Assembly: GCF_001718835.1 (NCBI RefSeq)
Contig: NZ_CP013444.1
Location: 2,542,001 to 2,606,000, forward strand
Length of the DNA stretch: 64,000 bases
Reading direction: 5' to 3'
DNA from: Burkholderia cepacia
GTDB lineage: Bacteria; Pseudomonadota; Gammaproteobacteria; Burkholderiales; Burkholderiaceae
The position numbers and the translations under genes were made by a program. This document shows positions 51,759 to 61,819 of this stretch, piece after piece. A model generated the notes under the pieces. That model had not been told where the DNA came from. It did not search any database and saw only the letters and a list, made by a program, of their open reading frames with translations. Every line of letters starts with the position of its first letter. Position 1 is the stretch's first letter.

Positions 51759-52151
51759 TTGTCCACAGTTTGTGTTGGCAAGGATGTGGATATCCTGGGT
51801 ACCCGACCCCTAACTCATTGATCCCGCACGATTTCCGGTTGCGATGCACGGATCGGGCAGTTCGCCCGCGCGGCGCCGCGACGAATGCGCGGCGGCCCCG
51901 CATTGCCAACCTCGGCGATGCAATTGCTCGCAACTTGTCCACAGAATATGTTGGCAAGCCTGTGGATATCCTGCTGACGCGGCGCGTAAGCATTTGACGC
52001 AACAGGGAATTCGATCCGACACCACCCGGGCGGCACGCATGAGGCACGCGTGACTGGATCGCCGCGCGCCGCGCCGGCGGCGCGTGCGTTCTCCACAGAT
52101 TGTGTTGGCAAGCTTGTGGATATCCTGCGCATCGGCCACCTAACTCATTGA
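51759..52151 (+). repeat. Three copies of the ~65-bp repeat, right of penR
   Basis: Copies are at about 51759-51823, 51935-51999 and 52089-52151, all in the same orientation as the left group. Arms are TCCACA and TGTGGA 17 bp apart, and all keep GTTGGCAA. The outer left element varies: TTGTCCACA twice and TTCTCCACA in the last copy. The copy nearest the penR stop is 20 bp beyond it. The rest of the 51740-52246 gap holds nothing else supported. Confidence 0.9.
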
Positions 52152-52246
52152 GCGCACGGCATTTTGTGTCGCGCGCGCACGATTGTGCAGCGCGGCGGGC
52201 AACCGCATGGAAGTGCGGCGGCGCGAGCGCGCCGCCGCGGATGGGC

Positions 52247-52498
52247 TCAGTGCTTGTCGAGCGAGCCGCGCAGTTCGCTCGCCTTGTCGCGCAGCGCCTC
52301 GTAACCCGAGCGCGCGTGCTCGGGCAAGTCGGGATCGCCGATCAGCGCACCGAGCGTTTCGATCAGGCTGAACAGAATGCCCTTCGCCGCGCCGACCGCG
52401 ATGCTCTGCGATTCGATCGACTTGTGCAGGTGGTCGACCGCCGCTTCCAGATTCTCGAGCTTGTGCTCGCCGTCGTCGGGCCGGTTGTCGGTCGTCAT
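52247..52498 (-). CDS. Small acidic hypothetical protein
   Basis: An 83-residue protein, mostly helical and acidic (NRPDDGEHKLENLEAAVDHL, then KSIESQSIAVGAAKGILFSL). No signal peptide or membrane segment, no recognised family. The ATG at 52498 follows a strong GGAGG site. The position after the repeat array and before a glycosidase gene says little about function. Helical propensity suggests a dimer or a binding partner. Confidence 0.6.
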   Translation of the reverse strand: MTTDNRPDDGEHKLENLEAAVDHLHKSIESQSIAVGAAKGILFSLIETLGALIGDPDLPEHARSGYEALRDKASELRGSLDKH

Positions 52499-52604
52499 CG
52501 TCTACCTCCGCCATCGTTCAAGGGTCATGTCACGATTCTATGCCGCGTCGCGCGAACGTGGCGCGACATCGCGCAACGTTCGCGCGCAGCGGTCGGCCTG
52601 TCCC

Positions 52605-54827
52605 CTACAGCACCGCGACCACCTTCACGCGGCCCGGCTGCTCCGCCGACGCGACGACCTGGCCGTCGACGCGGCGGAACGTGAGCGACACGGTTTCGTC
52701 ACCGACGCGCAACGCGTCGATCCGCAGCCAGTCGACGCCTTCCGGCAGCGCCGGGCGCTCGACGCGCACCTCGTGGCGCGACGCGTCGATGCTCACGCCG
52801 AGGCAAGCCTGCAGCATCATGAACGGCGCGCCCGCCGCCCACGCTTGCGGCAGGCAGGCCACCGGATACGCGGTCGGCGGTTCGCCGCGCCGGCGCGGGA
52901 ACCCGCAGAACAGCTCGGGCAGGCGCATCTCGAAACTCACCGCCGCCTCGAACAGCGCGCGCAGCAGGTTCACCGCGGCCGTCTTGTCGCCGTAGCGCGC
53001 GAGCCCGCGCGCGATCAGCGCATTGTCGTGCGGCCACACCGAGCCGTTGTGATACGCCATCGGGTTGAAGCGCGGCTGGCCGGCGGCCAGCGTGCGGATG
53101 CCCCAGCCCGTCTGGAACAGCGCCGAGCCGAGCACGCCGGCCACCGCCGCGCCGCGCTCGGCGTCGGGCAGCCCGAACGCGAGCAGGTGGCCCGCGTTCG
53201 ATGCGAACACGCGGCACAGGTCGCCATGACCGTCGAGCGCGATGCCGTAGAAATCGCCTTCCGGCATCCAGAACAGCGCGTCGACCTGCTCGCGCAGCGT
53301 CTTCGCGCGCAATGCATAACGCGTGGCGTCGGCCGCGTGGCCGCGCCGGTGCGAGCACATCGACATCGCATCGAGCGCCGCGCACGCATACCCCTGCACT
53401 TCGACGAGCGCGATCGGCCCGTCCGGAAAGCGTCCGTCCGCATGGAACACCGAATCGTGGCTGTCCTTCCAGCCCTGGTTCGCGAGACCGCGCTCCGACG
53501 TGCGCTGATAATCGAGCAGTCCGTAAGGATTGCGGTCGCACTTGTCGATCACCCATTGCGCGGCGCGCTCGAGCGCGGGCCAGAGTTCGTCGATCAACGC
53601 ATCGTCGCCGGTGCGTTCGACATACGCGCCCGCGAGCACGATGAACAGCGGCGTCGTATCGACACCGCCGTAGTACAGCGCGAACGGCACCTCGCCCGTC
53701 GCGGCCATCTCGCTGCGGCGGAACTCGTGCATGATCTTGCCGGGCTCCGCATCGCGGAACGCGGACGTCTCGCGCGCCTGGTGCTCGGCCAGGAACCGTA
53801 GCACGCCGCGCGCGAGCGACGGCTGCAGCCAGAGCATCTGCAACGACGTGATGACCGCGTCGCGGCCGAACGGCGTCGAGAACCACGGAATGCCCGCATA
53901 CGGGTACGGCCCCGTGTCGAGCTGCGTCGTGAGCAGCCCGAGATCCGCGAGCGAACGGTCGAGCCACGCGTCGAACAGCGGATTGCCGGTGTTCACGCGC
54001 GCCATCGATTCGCGCCGCGCGCGCATTTCGCGGTGCACGCCGACGAGCGCGGTGCGCAGCGCGACGCGGCCGCACCCGGGCGTCTCGCCGCGCGCCGCGC
54101 CGACGGTCGCATCGACGGTCAGGTAGATCGACACGCACGCCTGCGCGGCGATCGTCAGCGTGTAATCGGCACGATCGACCGACAGCGCGTCGGGCGCCGG
54201 CGAGAAGTGCACGGTCACGTTGCGCTCGACGCTGTCGAGGCCGTCATAGCGCAGCCGCACCGCGCCCGCGTCGACGCGCGGCTGCGCGATCGTGCCGCGG
54301 CGCGCGCGGTGCGTGCCGCGCACCTCGAACATGTCCTTGAAATCGGCCGCGAACGACAGCGACAGCGGCACCTCGGCCTCGCTCGAGCCGTAGTTCGTCA
54401 GCGTCAGCGCTTCGTAAAGCACGTCGCCCGCGAGCACGCGCATCCGCTCGATGTGGATCACGCCCTCGGGCGTTTCGTGGCCGCCGAGCGGCGGCAGCGG
54501 GCGGTTCGTCAGGTGGGCGGTGAACGACGCGTTGTCGGCGCTCGTCGCGCCCGACAGCAGCGACGGCGCGCGGCCGCCGAACGTCAGCCGCCACGTCGAC
54601 AGCACGCGCATGTCGTCGACGAACAGGCCGTCGTCATGGCCGCCGATGTCGCCGAGCGCATCGCCGACCACGAACGCGTTGCCGGATTTCAGCACGTACT
54701 GGTTGTTGCGCGCCAGTGCCTGCGGATCGGCTTCGGGCGCGATGAATGCGGGGCCCGACGCGGGGGTCGGGGGCACAGGCGCGACTTGCGGCGCGCGCGT
54801 CGTTGTCTCGTCGGCGTGATTCGGCAT
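52605..54827 (-). CDS. Amylo-alpha-1,6-glucosidase-like glycosidase with N-terminal debranching domain
   Basis: A 740-residue protein with an N-terminal GDE_N_bis-type domain (VLKSGNAFVVGDALGDIGGH, DGLFVDDMRVLSTWRLTFGG) and a C-terminal GH63/GH15-like (alpha/alpha)6 catalytic barrel (GIPWFSTPFGRDAVITSLQM, LRFLAEHQARETSAFRDAEP, GWKDSHDSVFHADGRFPDGP, YHNGSVWPHDNALIARGLAR). Members cut alpha-1,6 or other alpha-glucan linkages. Cytosolic. ATG 54827 has AGGAG at the right distance. The substrate is inferred from family only. Confidence 0.85.
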   Translation of the reverse strand: MPNHADETTTRAPQVAPVPPTPASGPAFIAPEADPQALARNNQYVLKSGNAFVVGDALGDIGGHDDGLFVDDMRVLSTWRLTFGGRAPSLLSGATSADNASFTAHLTNRPLPPLGGHETPEGVIHIERMRVLAGDVLYEALTLTNYGSSEAEVPLSLSFAADFKDMFEVRGTHRARRGTIAQPRVDAGAVRLRYDGLDSVERNVTVHFSPAPDALSVDRADYTLTIAAQACVSIYLTVDATVGAARGETPGCGRVALRTALVGVHREMRARRESMARVNTGNPLFDAWLDRSLADLGLLTTQLDTGPYPYAGIPWFSTPFGRDAVITSLQMLWLQPSLARGVLRFLAEHQARETSAFRDAEPGKIMHEFRRSEMAATGEVPFALYYGGVDTTPLFIVLAGAYVERTGDDALIDELWPALERAAQWVIDKCDRNPYGLLDYQRTSERGLANQGWKDSHDSVFHADGRFPDGPIALVEVQGYACAALDAMSMCSHRRGHAADATRYALRAKTLREQVDALFWMPEGDFYGIALDGHGDLCRVFASNAGHLLAFGLPDAERGAAVAGVLGSALFQTGWGIRTLAAGQPRFNPMAYHNGSVWPHDNALIARGLARYGDKTAAVNLLRALFEAAVSFEMRLPELFCGFPRRRGEPPTAYPVACLPQAWAAGAPFMMLQACLGVSIDASRHEVRVERPALPEGVDWLRIDALRVGDETVSLTFRRVDGQVVASAEQPGRVKVVAVL

Positions 54828-54920
54828 CGATGCTCCTGTGTTGGGCAGCACGCGCAGCGCGCGTCGCTCGTTCCGCACAGGATAGGCCAGATTGCGCCGC
54901 GTTCGCAGCGACACACGAAC

Positions 54921-54958
54921 CGCGGCCCCGCACGGCGTCGATGCCGTGCGGGGCCGCG
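54921..54958 (-). terminator. 16-bp perfect hairpin after the autotransporter gene
   Basis: Arms 54921-54936 and 54943-54958 pair perfectly over 16 bp (CGCGGCCCCGCACGGC and its complement) around a GTCGAT loop. No T-run follows on the minus strand. It separates the autotransporter 3' end from the glycosidase start and would act as a terminator or mRNA stabiliser. Confidence 0.65.
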
Positions 54959-54996
54959 CTCCCGCGACGCCGCGCCAGGCGCGGGTCAGCGCAGGG

Positions 54997-57900
54997 TCAG
55001 AATTTCCACAGGATGTTGCCGAGAATGGCGTTGTCGCGCACGCCGCTGCCGTACTGGCCGCTGTACGTGAGGCCGAGCGTCAGGTTCTTCGTGACACTCG
55101 CATCGAGCCCGAGCTCGAGCACGGCGCTGTCGCGAGCAATCGGCACGCCCGACACCTGGAACGACGTGCCGCCGTTCGCGAACGTGAACGCCGACGACGG
55201 CCGCACGTTGCCGAACGCATGCCGCCAGCCGACCGTCCCGCGCGCGGTCAACGTGCCCTTCGCGAGCACGCCGAGCTGCGACGCCGCGCGCACGCCGAGG
55301 GTCGAGAAGCCGACGTGGGTCGTCTCGCCGCCGGCGCGCAGTGCGGCCGCGCCACCCGTTTCCGTATAACCGTCGGTATGCAGGTTCACGTACGCGAGGC
55401 CCGCGAACGGTTCGATCGCCACGGGCCCGACCGGCAGCGCGTAGCCGACTTCGCCGAACACCTGCGCGGTGTTCGCGTCGTACCTGGCCGAGTTGCTGTC
55501 GCTGAAGCCCGCGTACGACGGATGGCGGTCGGCGTTGATCCGGTACCACGTGTACGACGCGCCGCCGCGCACGCCGAGCGCACCGTACTGCGCGCCGCCG
55601 TACAGCGACAGGTAGTAGCTGTTCACCGACGCCGACGAACTCTGGGCGTTGTCGAGCGAGCCGTGCGTGACGCTGGCCGCGAGGCCGACGCGCGTGCGGT
55701 CGTTGAGCGCCATGTCGGCACCGGCGATGAAGCCCGTCATGCTGCGGTTGATCGTCGACGCGTTGCCGTCGCCGGTGAGCCGGCTGCGGCCGCCGAACGC
55801 CTGCCCCCACACGACCGGCCGATACGGCACGTTGCTGACGCAGCCGGCGTGCGAGCCGAGCCGCCGCTCGGGCGGCAGCGCGTTGTCGCGCGCCGCGGCG
55901 GCGCCCGTGTCGCCGCACAGCGCGGCGCCGCCCGACGACAGCGCGGCGAGCGGGCCCGACCCGGGCGCGAGGCCCTGGCGGACGCGATCGGTCACCGCGT
56001 CGCGCACATAGCGGCTGTCGAGCAGCAGCATGCTCTTCGCGCTCGCGTAGAACTCGCCGTCGAGTTGCCGGAACGCGGTGCGCGCGGTGGGCGCGTCCGC
56101 GACGAGCACCGAGTCGTACACCGCATTGCCGGCCTTCAGCGAGCCGATCGCCTGGGCGACCGCCACCTCGTTCGGCGTGGTCGCGACCGACATGAACGAC
56201 GTGCCGTTCGACGACAGCTGCAGGTACACGTGATTCGGGTCGTAGCTGAGCGTCGGCGTGACGAACGCATAGGTCGAGCTCACGCCCGCGAACTGCCCCT
56301 GGACGCCGCCGCCCGCGCTCATGATCGTGTACTGCGTACCTGCCTGGTACGACGCCTGGCTCGCGAGCACCTGCACGGTGCCGCCGTTCAGCGTCGCCGT
56401 GCCGCCGGCCGCGAGGCTGCCGCTTTGCTGCGGCGAAGCCGCGACCTGGAACGTCGAGCCCGGCTGGAACGTGACGTTGCCGCCCACGTTCAGCGCCTGC
56501 CCCGGCTGCGACAGCGACGCTGTGCCGCCGCTCGCGACGACGAGGCCGCCGATCGTGCCGGTGCCCGTGACCGTCGCGCCGTTCTGCACGGTGACGGTCG
56601 ATGCGGCCAGCGAGCCGTTGACGGCCAGCGTGCCGGCCCCGACCGTCGTGGGCCCGGACAGCGTGCTCGTGCCGGTGAGCGTCAGTTGCCCGCTGCCGGC
56701 CTGCGTCAGCGAGCCCGCGCCGGACAGCACGCTCGCGATCGTCACGTTGCCGGACTGATTGACGATCAGCGCGCCGTTGTTGGTGATGTCGCCCGCGACG
56801 CTGCCCGACGTGCCGCCGTTGCCGAGTTGCAGCGCGCCGCCGGCCGCGATCGTGGTGCCGCCCGTATACGTGTTGCTGCCGGTCAGCACCTGCGTGCCGC
56901 TCGCCACCGTGACGCCGCCCGTGCCGCCGATCGTGCCGCCGAACGCGGCGCCGTTGCCGTTCAGCGTCAGCGCATTCGCGCCGAGGTTCACGTTCGTGCC
57001 GGCCACGCCGGTCAGCGCGCCGATCGTCTGCGCGCCCGTCGCGCCGCTCACGTCGAACGTCGCGCCCGTGCCGGCGAGGTTCACCGCGCCCGTCGACGCC
57101 AGGCTGCCGCCCGCGCCGAGCGCGAGCGTGCCGGCATTGATCGTCGTGCCGCCGGTGTAGGTGTTCGCGCCCGTCAGCGTCGTCGTCGCCGCGCCGTTCT
57201 TCACGAGACCGCCCGCGCCGGAAATCGTGCCGCTCAGCGTGAGCGCGTTGCTGCCGCCGAGCGTCAGCGACGCCCCCGTGCCGAGGTTGACCGCGTTGCC
57301 GAGCGTCATGCTCGTGGTCGTATCGAGCGTCGCCGCGCCGCCGACGTTCAACGCGCCCGTGCCGAGCGCCGAGTTGTTGCCGAGCACCACGCTGCTGCCG
57401 CCGTTCAGGTTCGTGCCGCCCGTGTACACGTTCGCGCCGGTCAGCGTCTGCGTGCCGGTGCCGGCCAGCGTCAGGCTGCCGGTGCCGCCGATCGTGCCGC
57501 CGAAGGTGCCGCTGGCGGTCCCGCCCAGCGTCAGCCCGTTGCCGCCCATGTTGACGTTCGTCCCCGCGACGCCCGACAGCGCGCCGATCGTCTGCGCGCC
57601 CGTCGCGGCGCTCAGGTCGAGCGCCGCGCCCGCGTTGGCCAGGTTCACCGCGCCGGTCGACGCCAGGCTGCCGCCGGCGCCGAGCGCCAGCGTGCCGCCG
57701 TTGATCGTCGTGCCGCCCGTGTAGGTGTTCGCACCGGTCAGCGTCGTGGTCGCCGCGCCGTTCTTCACGAGGCCGCCCGCGCCGGAAATCGGGCCGCCCA
57801 GCCCGAGGGCATTGCTGCCGCCGAGCGTCAGCGTCGCGCCAGTGCCGAGGTTGACCGCGTTGTTGACCGACAGGCTCGCGTTCGTGTCGAGCGTCGCCGC

Positions 57901-59774
57901 GCCGCCGACGTTCAGCGCGCCCGTGCCGAGCGCCGCGTTGTTGCCGAGTATCAGGGTGCCGCCGTTCAGGTTCGTGCCGCCCGTGTAGGTGCTCGCGCCG
58001 TTCAGCGTCTGCGTGCCGGTGCCGGCCAGCGTCAGGCCGCCGGTGCCGCCGATCGCGCCGTTGTACGTCGCGCTGCCGTTGCCGCCCAGCGTCAGCGTGT
58101 TGCCGCCGAGGTTCACGTTCGTGCCGGCCGCGCCGGTCAACGCGCCGATCGTCTGCGCGCCGCCTGCGGCGATGTCGAACACGGCGCCCGCGTTGGCCAG
58201 GTTCACCGTGCCGGTCGCCGACAGGCTGCCGCCCGCGCCGATCGCCAGCGTGCCGCCATTGATCGTCGTGCCGCCCGTGTAGGTGTTCGTGCCCGTCAGC
58301 GTCAGCGTCGCCGCGCCGTTCTTCACGAGACCGCCCGCGCCGGCAATGCCGCCGCTCAGCGTGAGCGCGTTGCTGCCGCCGAGCGTCAGCGTCGAGCTGT
58401 TGGCGAGATTGACCGCGTTGCCGAGCGTCACGTTGGCGCTCGCGTCGAGCGACGCCGGCGCATTCACGTTCACGTGCCGGTGCCGAGCGATGTATTGTTG
58501 CCGACCACCAGGCCGCCGCCGTTCAGGTTCGTGCCGCCCGTGTAGCTGTTCGCGCCGGTCAACGCCAGCGTGCCGCCGTCGTTCTTCGTCAGCGCGCCAC
58601 CGCCCGTCACCGCGCCCGACAGCGTGAGCCCGGTCGCGCCCTGCACCGTCAGCCCGCCCGCGCCGAGGGTCACGGTGTTGCCGACGTCGAGCCCGGCGGC
58701 ACCCGCCTGCAGCGCGCCGCCGCTGGCCGTGACGCTACCGGTGCCGAGCGACGCGTTGTTGCCGATGATCGCGACGCCGCCCGCCAGCGTCGTGTCTTGA
58801 GCGGTCGACGCGCCGTTGATCGTCCAGTTGCCGCTCTGGACGTCGACGTGATTGAAGTTGACGTAGTTGTTGACCGCGATCGTGCCGTTCGCGCCGGTGC
58901 CCTGCTGCAGGTTGAGCGTGTTGTTGCCGCCCGCGCCGCCGTCGACCGTGCCCGTCGCCGCCACGTTGATCGTGTTCGGGCCGATCGTGATGTTGAACGC
59001 GCCGCCGGTGCCGCCCGCCGTATTGACCGACGAGCCCGTCACGGCATTGAACGTGTTGGTGCTGTTCGCGCCCATCGACACGCCGCCGTTGATCGTGCCC
59101 GAGTTGGTAAACGTATTGCCCTCCCCGGGCGTGCCGTTCGAGCCGAGCGACACGCGGCCGTTGATCGTCCCGCTGTTCGTCATGTTGACCGTGGCGCCGC
59201 CGTACGCGGCCACCACGGGCGCGTCCGCGCCGGCGAGGGTCGCGCCGACCAGCGGGTTCGAGCCGATCGTGCCGGTGTTGTTGATCGTCGACGTACCGCC
59301 CGTGCCGTTCTGGACCGACAGCGCCATGCCCGTCACGCCGCTGATCGCCACGCCGGTCGAGCCGTTCATCGTGCCGTTGTTGGTGACGCGGGTGTTGACG
59401 CTCGCCGATGCATTGCCGATCACCGCACCGCTCGACAGCACGCCGAGCCCGGAGCCGAGCGCGGACGGGTCGATCGTGCCGTTGTTGGTCAGCGAGTTGT
59501 TGTTGCCCGTCAGCGACATCGCGGTGCCGCCGACGCCGAGCAGCACGCCGACGCTCGCGCCGGGATTGACGGTGGCCTGGATGTTGTTCGCGCTGTTCGC
59601 ATAGCTCGGCGCAAGCGGGTTGGCGACCCCGGAGCAGGTCACCGTCGTGCCTGCCGTGGAACAGGTCGCATGCGCCGGAATGATGCCCGCGCCCATGAGC
59701 GCGAGGCCGACGCCGGTCGGCAGCAGGAATCGCGGAAACGGCTCTCTGGTTTTTCTCGAACGCACGCTGCTCAT
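54997..59774 (-). pseudogene. PATR-repeat autotransporter (type Va) split by a frameshift
   Basis: Two overlapping frames form one gene. The first (58470-59774, 434 residues) starts with an extended signal peptide (PTGVGLALMGAGIIPAHATC) and gives the first passenger part; it ends LGTGT-stop. The second (54997-58473, 1158 residues) resumes the repeat pattern at once. Its GTG is only a restart candidate. About fifteen copies of a GGTGGLTLAGTGTQTL-like/TYTGGTTINGGTL-like unit (PATR) form the passenger; about the last 280 residues are the 12-stranded autotransporter barrel, ending with the terminal Phe GNILWKF. One missing base in the junction would restore a 1592-residue protein. Confidence 0.85.
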
Positions 59775-60526
59775 GCTTTTCTCTCCCTCAGTCGGAAACG
59801 GACGGCACGAAACGAATCGACGGCGCGAAACGAAAACTGCGGGCTACCGCGGCAAGCGAAAACGCAGGACGAACGAGGCCCCTCCGATGCTCCGGAATGG
59901 AGTCGGATTCATTCAGGTTGCAATGCGGAAAATCAGCCCGTAAACGCGAGAAACGGTGTTAGCCGAATGACATGTTGGTGGCCCTCTGGCAGCGACGTTC
60001 TGGTTGATTTGATGACTGCCTGCTAATTGTCAGACAAGGTATATCAAAGAGGCCCGATTTGCCAAACGATATGTCGTTATCGGCGTGAAAATTAGAATAC
60101 GTCGGTATTTTCCCGCACATGATTTCCCCGTACCTATAGGCCTTGCTCGGCGCTGCGCCCCGGCTTCAACAGGAAAATGGAAGAATTTCAAAACTCGATT
60201 GATTGAACTATTTTCTGAATTCTTGCAGTGCAAGAAATCAATGCCCATCGAATTATTAAATACCTCCAGAATAAACATCACGATGCACCGCATCAAAATC
60301 CATTACATTCGTTCAATTTGATCTGGATCATTTCCGCTTTCGATTCGCTTGAATCGGATGGCATGGAATCTGCTGTCGCGATGGCCGACACGGATTCAGG
60401 AAGCGGCGGGAAGCCGGTGGACGAGAGATGGAGATCGCCGGCCGACGCCGGCGGCGCGAGCACCGGAAGCCGGGCCGCGCGGAAAGAACGGAAGGAAGAA
60501 AGAAAGGAAGCGGAACGCGCCGCGCG
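59775..60526. other. Large intergenic region upstream of the autotransporter
   Basis: The 752-bp gap is AT-rich from about 60000 to 60350 and holds the autotransporter promoter region. A TTGTC-A-GACAA palindrome lies at 60027-60037 with the same arms as in the penA/penR gap. Short open frames (for example 60030-60296) have low-complexity AT-rich sequence and no ribosome site. The last 150 bp are purine-rich, next to the 3' end of the mreB-like gene. Confidence 0.5.
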
Positions 60527-61561
60527 TCAGGCCGCGGCGCGCATCGGCACGCGGCCCATCGCCGCCGCCGCGCCGCGGACCGCGCAGGTCAGCGGATCAT
60601 CGGCGACCCGCGCCGCAAGCCCGGTCTCGTCGCGCAGCCGCTTGCCGAGGTTCGCGAGCAGCGCGCCGCCGCCCGTCAGCACCACGCCGCGATTCGCGAT
60701 GTCGGTCACGAGCTCGGCCGGCGCGTTCTCGAGCGTGCGCTTGACCGCGCTCACCACCGCGTTCAGCGGCGCGGCGAGCGCATCGGCGACGTCGTGGTTG
60801 CTGAGCTCGATCGTGCGCGGCAGGCCGTCGACGGCGCTGCGCCCCACCACCCGCATCGTTTCGCGCGGCACGCCGGCGCTCGCGGTGCCGATCGTCTTCT
60901 TCACGTGCTCGGCGGTCTGCTCGCCGAGCAGCACGCCATACAGGTTGCGGACATGGTTGACGATCGCCGCGTCGAACTGGTTGCCGCCGACGCGAATCGC
61001 CTCACGGTAGACGATGCCGCCGAGCGCGATCACCGCGACTTCCGTCGTCCCGCCGCCGATATCGACGACCATCGAGCCGACCGGCTCGGTCACCGGCAGC
61101 CCCGCGCCGAACGCGGCGGCGAGCGCCTCGTCGACCAGCGTGACGCTCGCCGCGCCCGCCGCGAGCGCCGCCTCGGACAATGCATGCCGCTCGACGGCCG
61201 TCGCATCGGACGGCACGCACAGCGTGACCTCGACGCGGCGGCCGAAACGCGACCGCGTCCGCGACATGTCGATGAAGCTGCGGATCATCTGCTCGGCCGC
61301 GTGCGCGTCGGCGATCACGCCATGCCGCATCGGCCGCACGGCTTCGAGATGCCCCGGTTCGCGGCCGAGCAGCGCCTTCGCGCGCTCGCCGACGGCCTCG
61401 AGCGTCGGCCGCGCGTCGGTCGCGCCGGCCTTGCGGAAGCAGACGACCGACGGCTGGTTCAGCACCACGCCGCGTTCGTGCGTATAAATCCGCGTACTCG
61501 CCGTTCCAGGGTCGATCGCAACGGGTTGCGCAAACAACTTTCCGAACAGCGGTGTCGACAT
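60527..61561 (-). CDS. MreB/Mbl-type actin-like protein, second copy
   Basis: A 344-residue MreB homologue. Actin-fold motifs are VAIDPGTASTRIYTHERGVV, SMVVDIGGGTTEVAVIALGG, GNQFDAAIVNHVRNLYGVLL and VVLTGGGALLANLGKRLRDE. MreB polymers guide cell-wall synthesis along the membrane. The normal mreBCD operon of Burkholderia is elsewhere; no mreC or mreD follows here, so this is a stand-alone paralogue. The sequence KAGATDARPTLEAVGERAKA is more divergent than a core MreB. ATG 61561 gives the amphipathic start. Confidence 0.88.
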   Translation of the reverse strand: MSTPLFGKLFAQPVAIDPGTASTRIYTHERGVVLNQPSVVCFRKAGATDARPTLEAVGERAKALLGREPGHLEAVRPMRHGVIADAHAAEQMIRSFIDMSRTRSRFGRRVEVTLCVPSDATAVERHALSEAALAAGAASVTLVDEALAAAFGAGLPVTEPVGSMVVDIGGGTTEVAVIALGGIVYREAIRVGGNQFDAAIVNHVRNLYGVLLGEQTAEHVKKTIGTASAGVPRETMRVVGRSAVDGLPRTIELSNHDVADALAAPLNAVVSAVKRTLENAPAELVTDIANRGVVLTGGGALLANLGKRLRDETGLAARVADDPLTCAVRGAAAAMGRVPMRAAA

Positions 61562-61819
61562 GAGCAAACCTTTACGAGCGGGGAAAAAAACGTTTCCGGC
61601 GACGCACGGCGCGTGCCGGCCCATCCCCGACTTAGCGGCAAATTATGCCGGCACTTTAGACAATTCTCGTGATTTTTTCGCGACGATATCGTTTGCGGCG
61701 CGCCGACGGCATCCGGTAACGGGTTCGGGCCCTCGCTCCGACCCCGCAAAACACGGTAATCTCTCGGTCTTGCCTGCTCCCGGCAGGCCTCAGACGCCCG
61801 ATCACGCCTGCTTATCACG

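Noticed and set aside
49059..52151. Possible CRISPR array.
   Set aside because: Repeats are ~65 bp with unequal spacers of 50-140 bp and, between the groups, two whole genes. There are no cas genes. Arm symmetry and spacing fit a different element.
52377..53801. A 474-residue plus-strand frame opposite the glycosidase.
   Set aside because: Arg/His-rich antisense shadow; the minus-strand gene has clear glycosidase motifs and a good ribosome site.
54892..58545. A 1217-residue plus-strand frame opposite the autotransporter.
   Set aside because: Its sequence is Arg/Ala/Val low complexity produced by the repeats read backwards. The minus strand has the barrel and PATR repeats.
60030..60296. An 88-residue minus-strand open frame.
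   Set aside because: AT-rich, no ribosome site and no known fold; it lies in the autotransporter upstream region.
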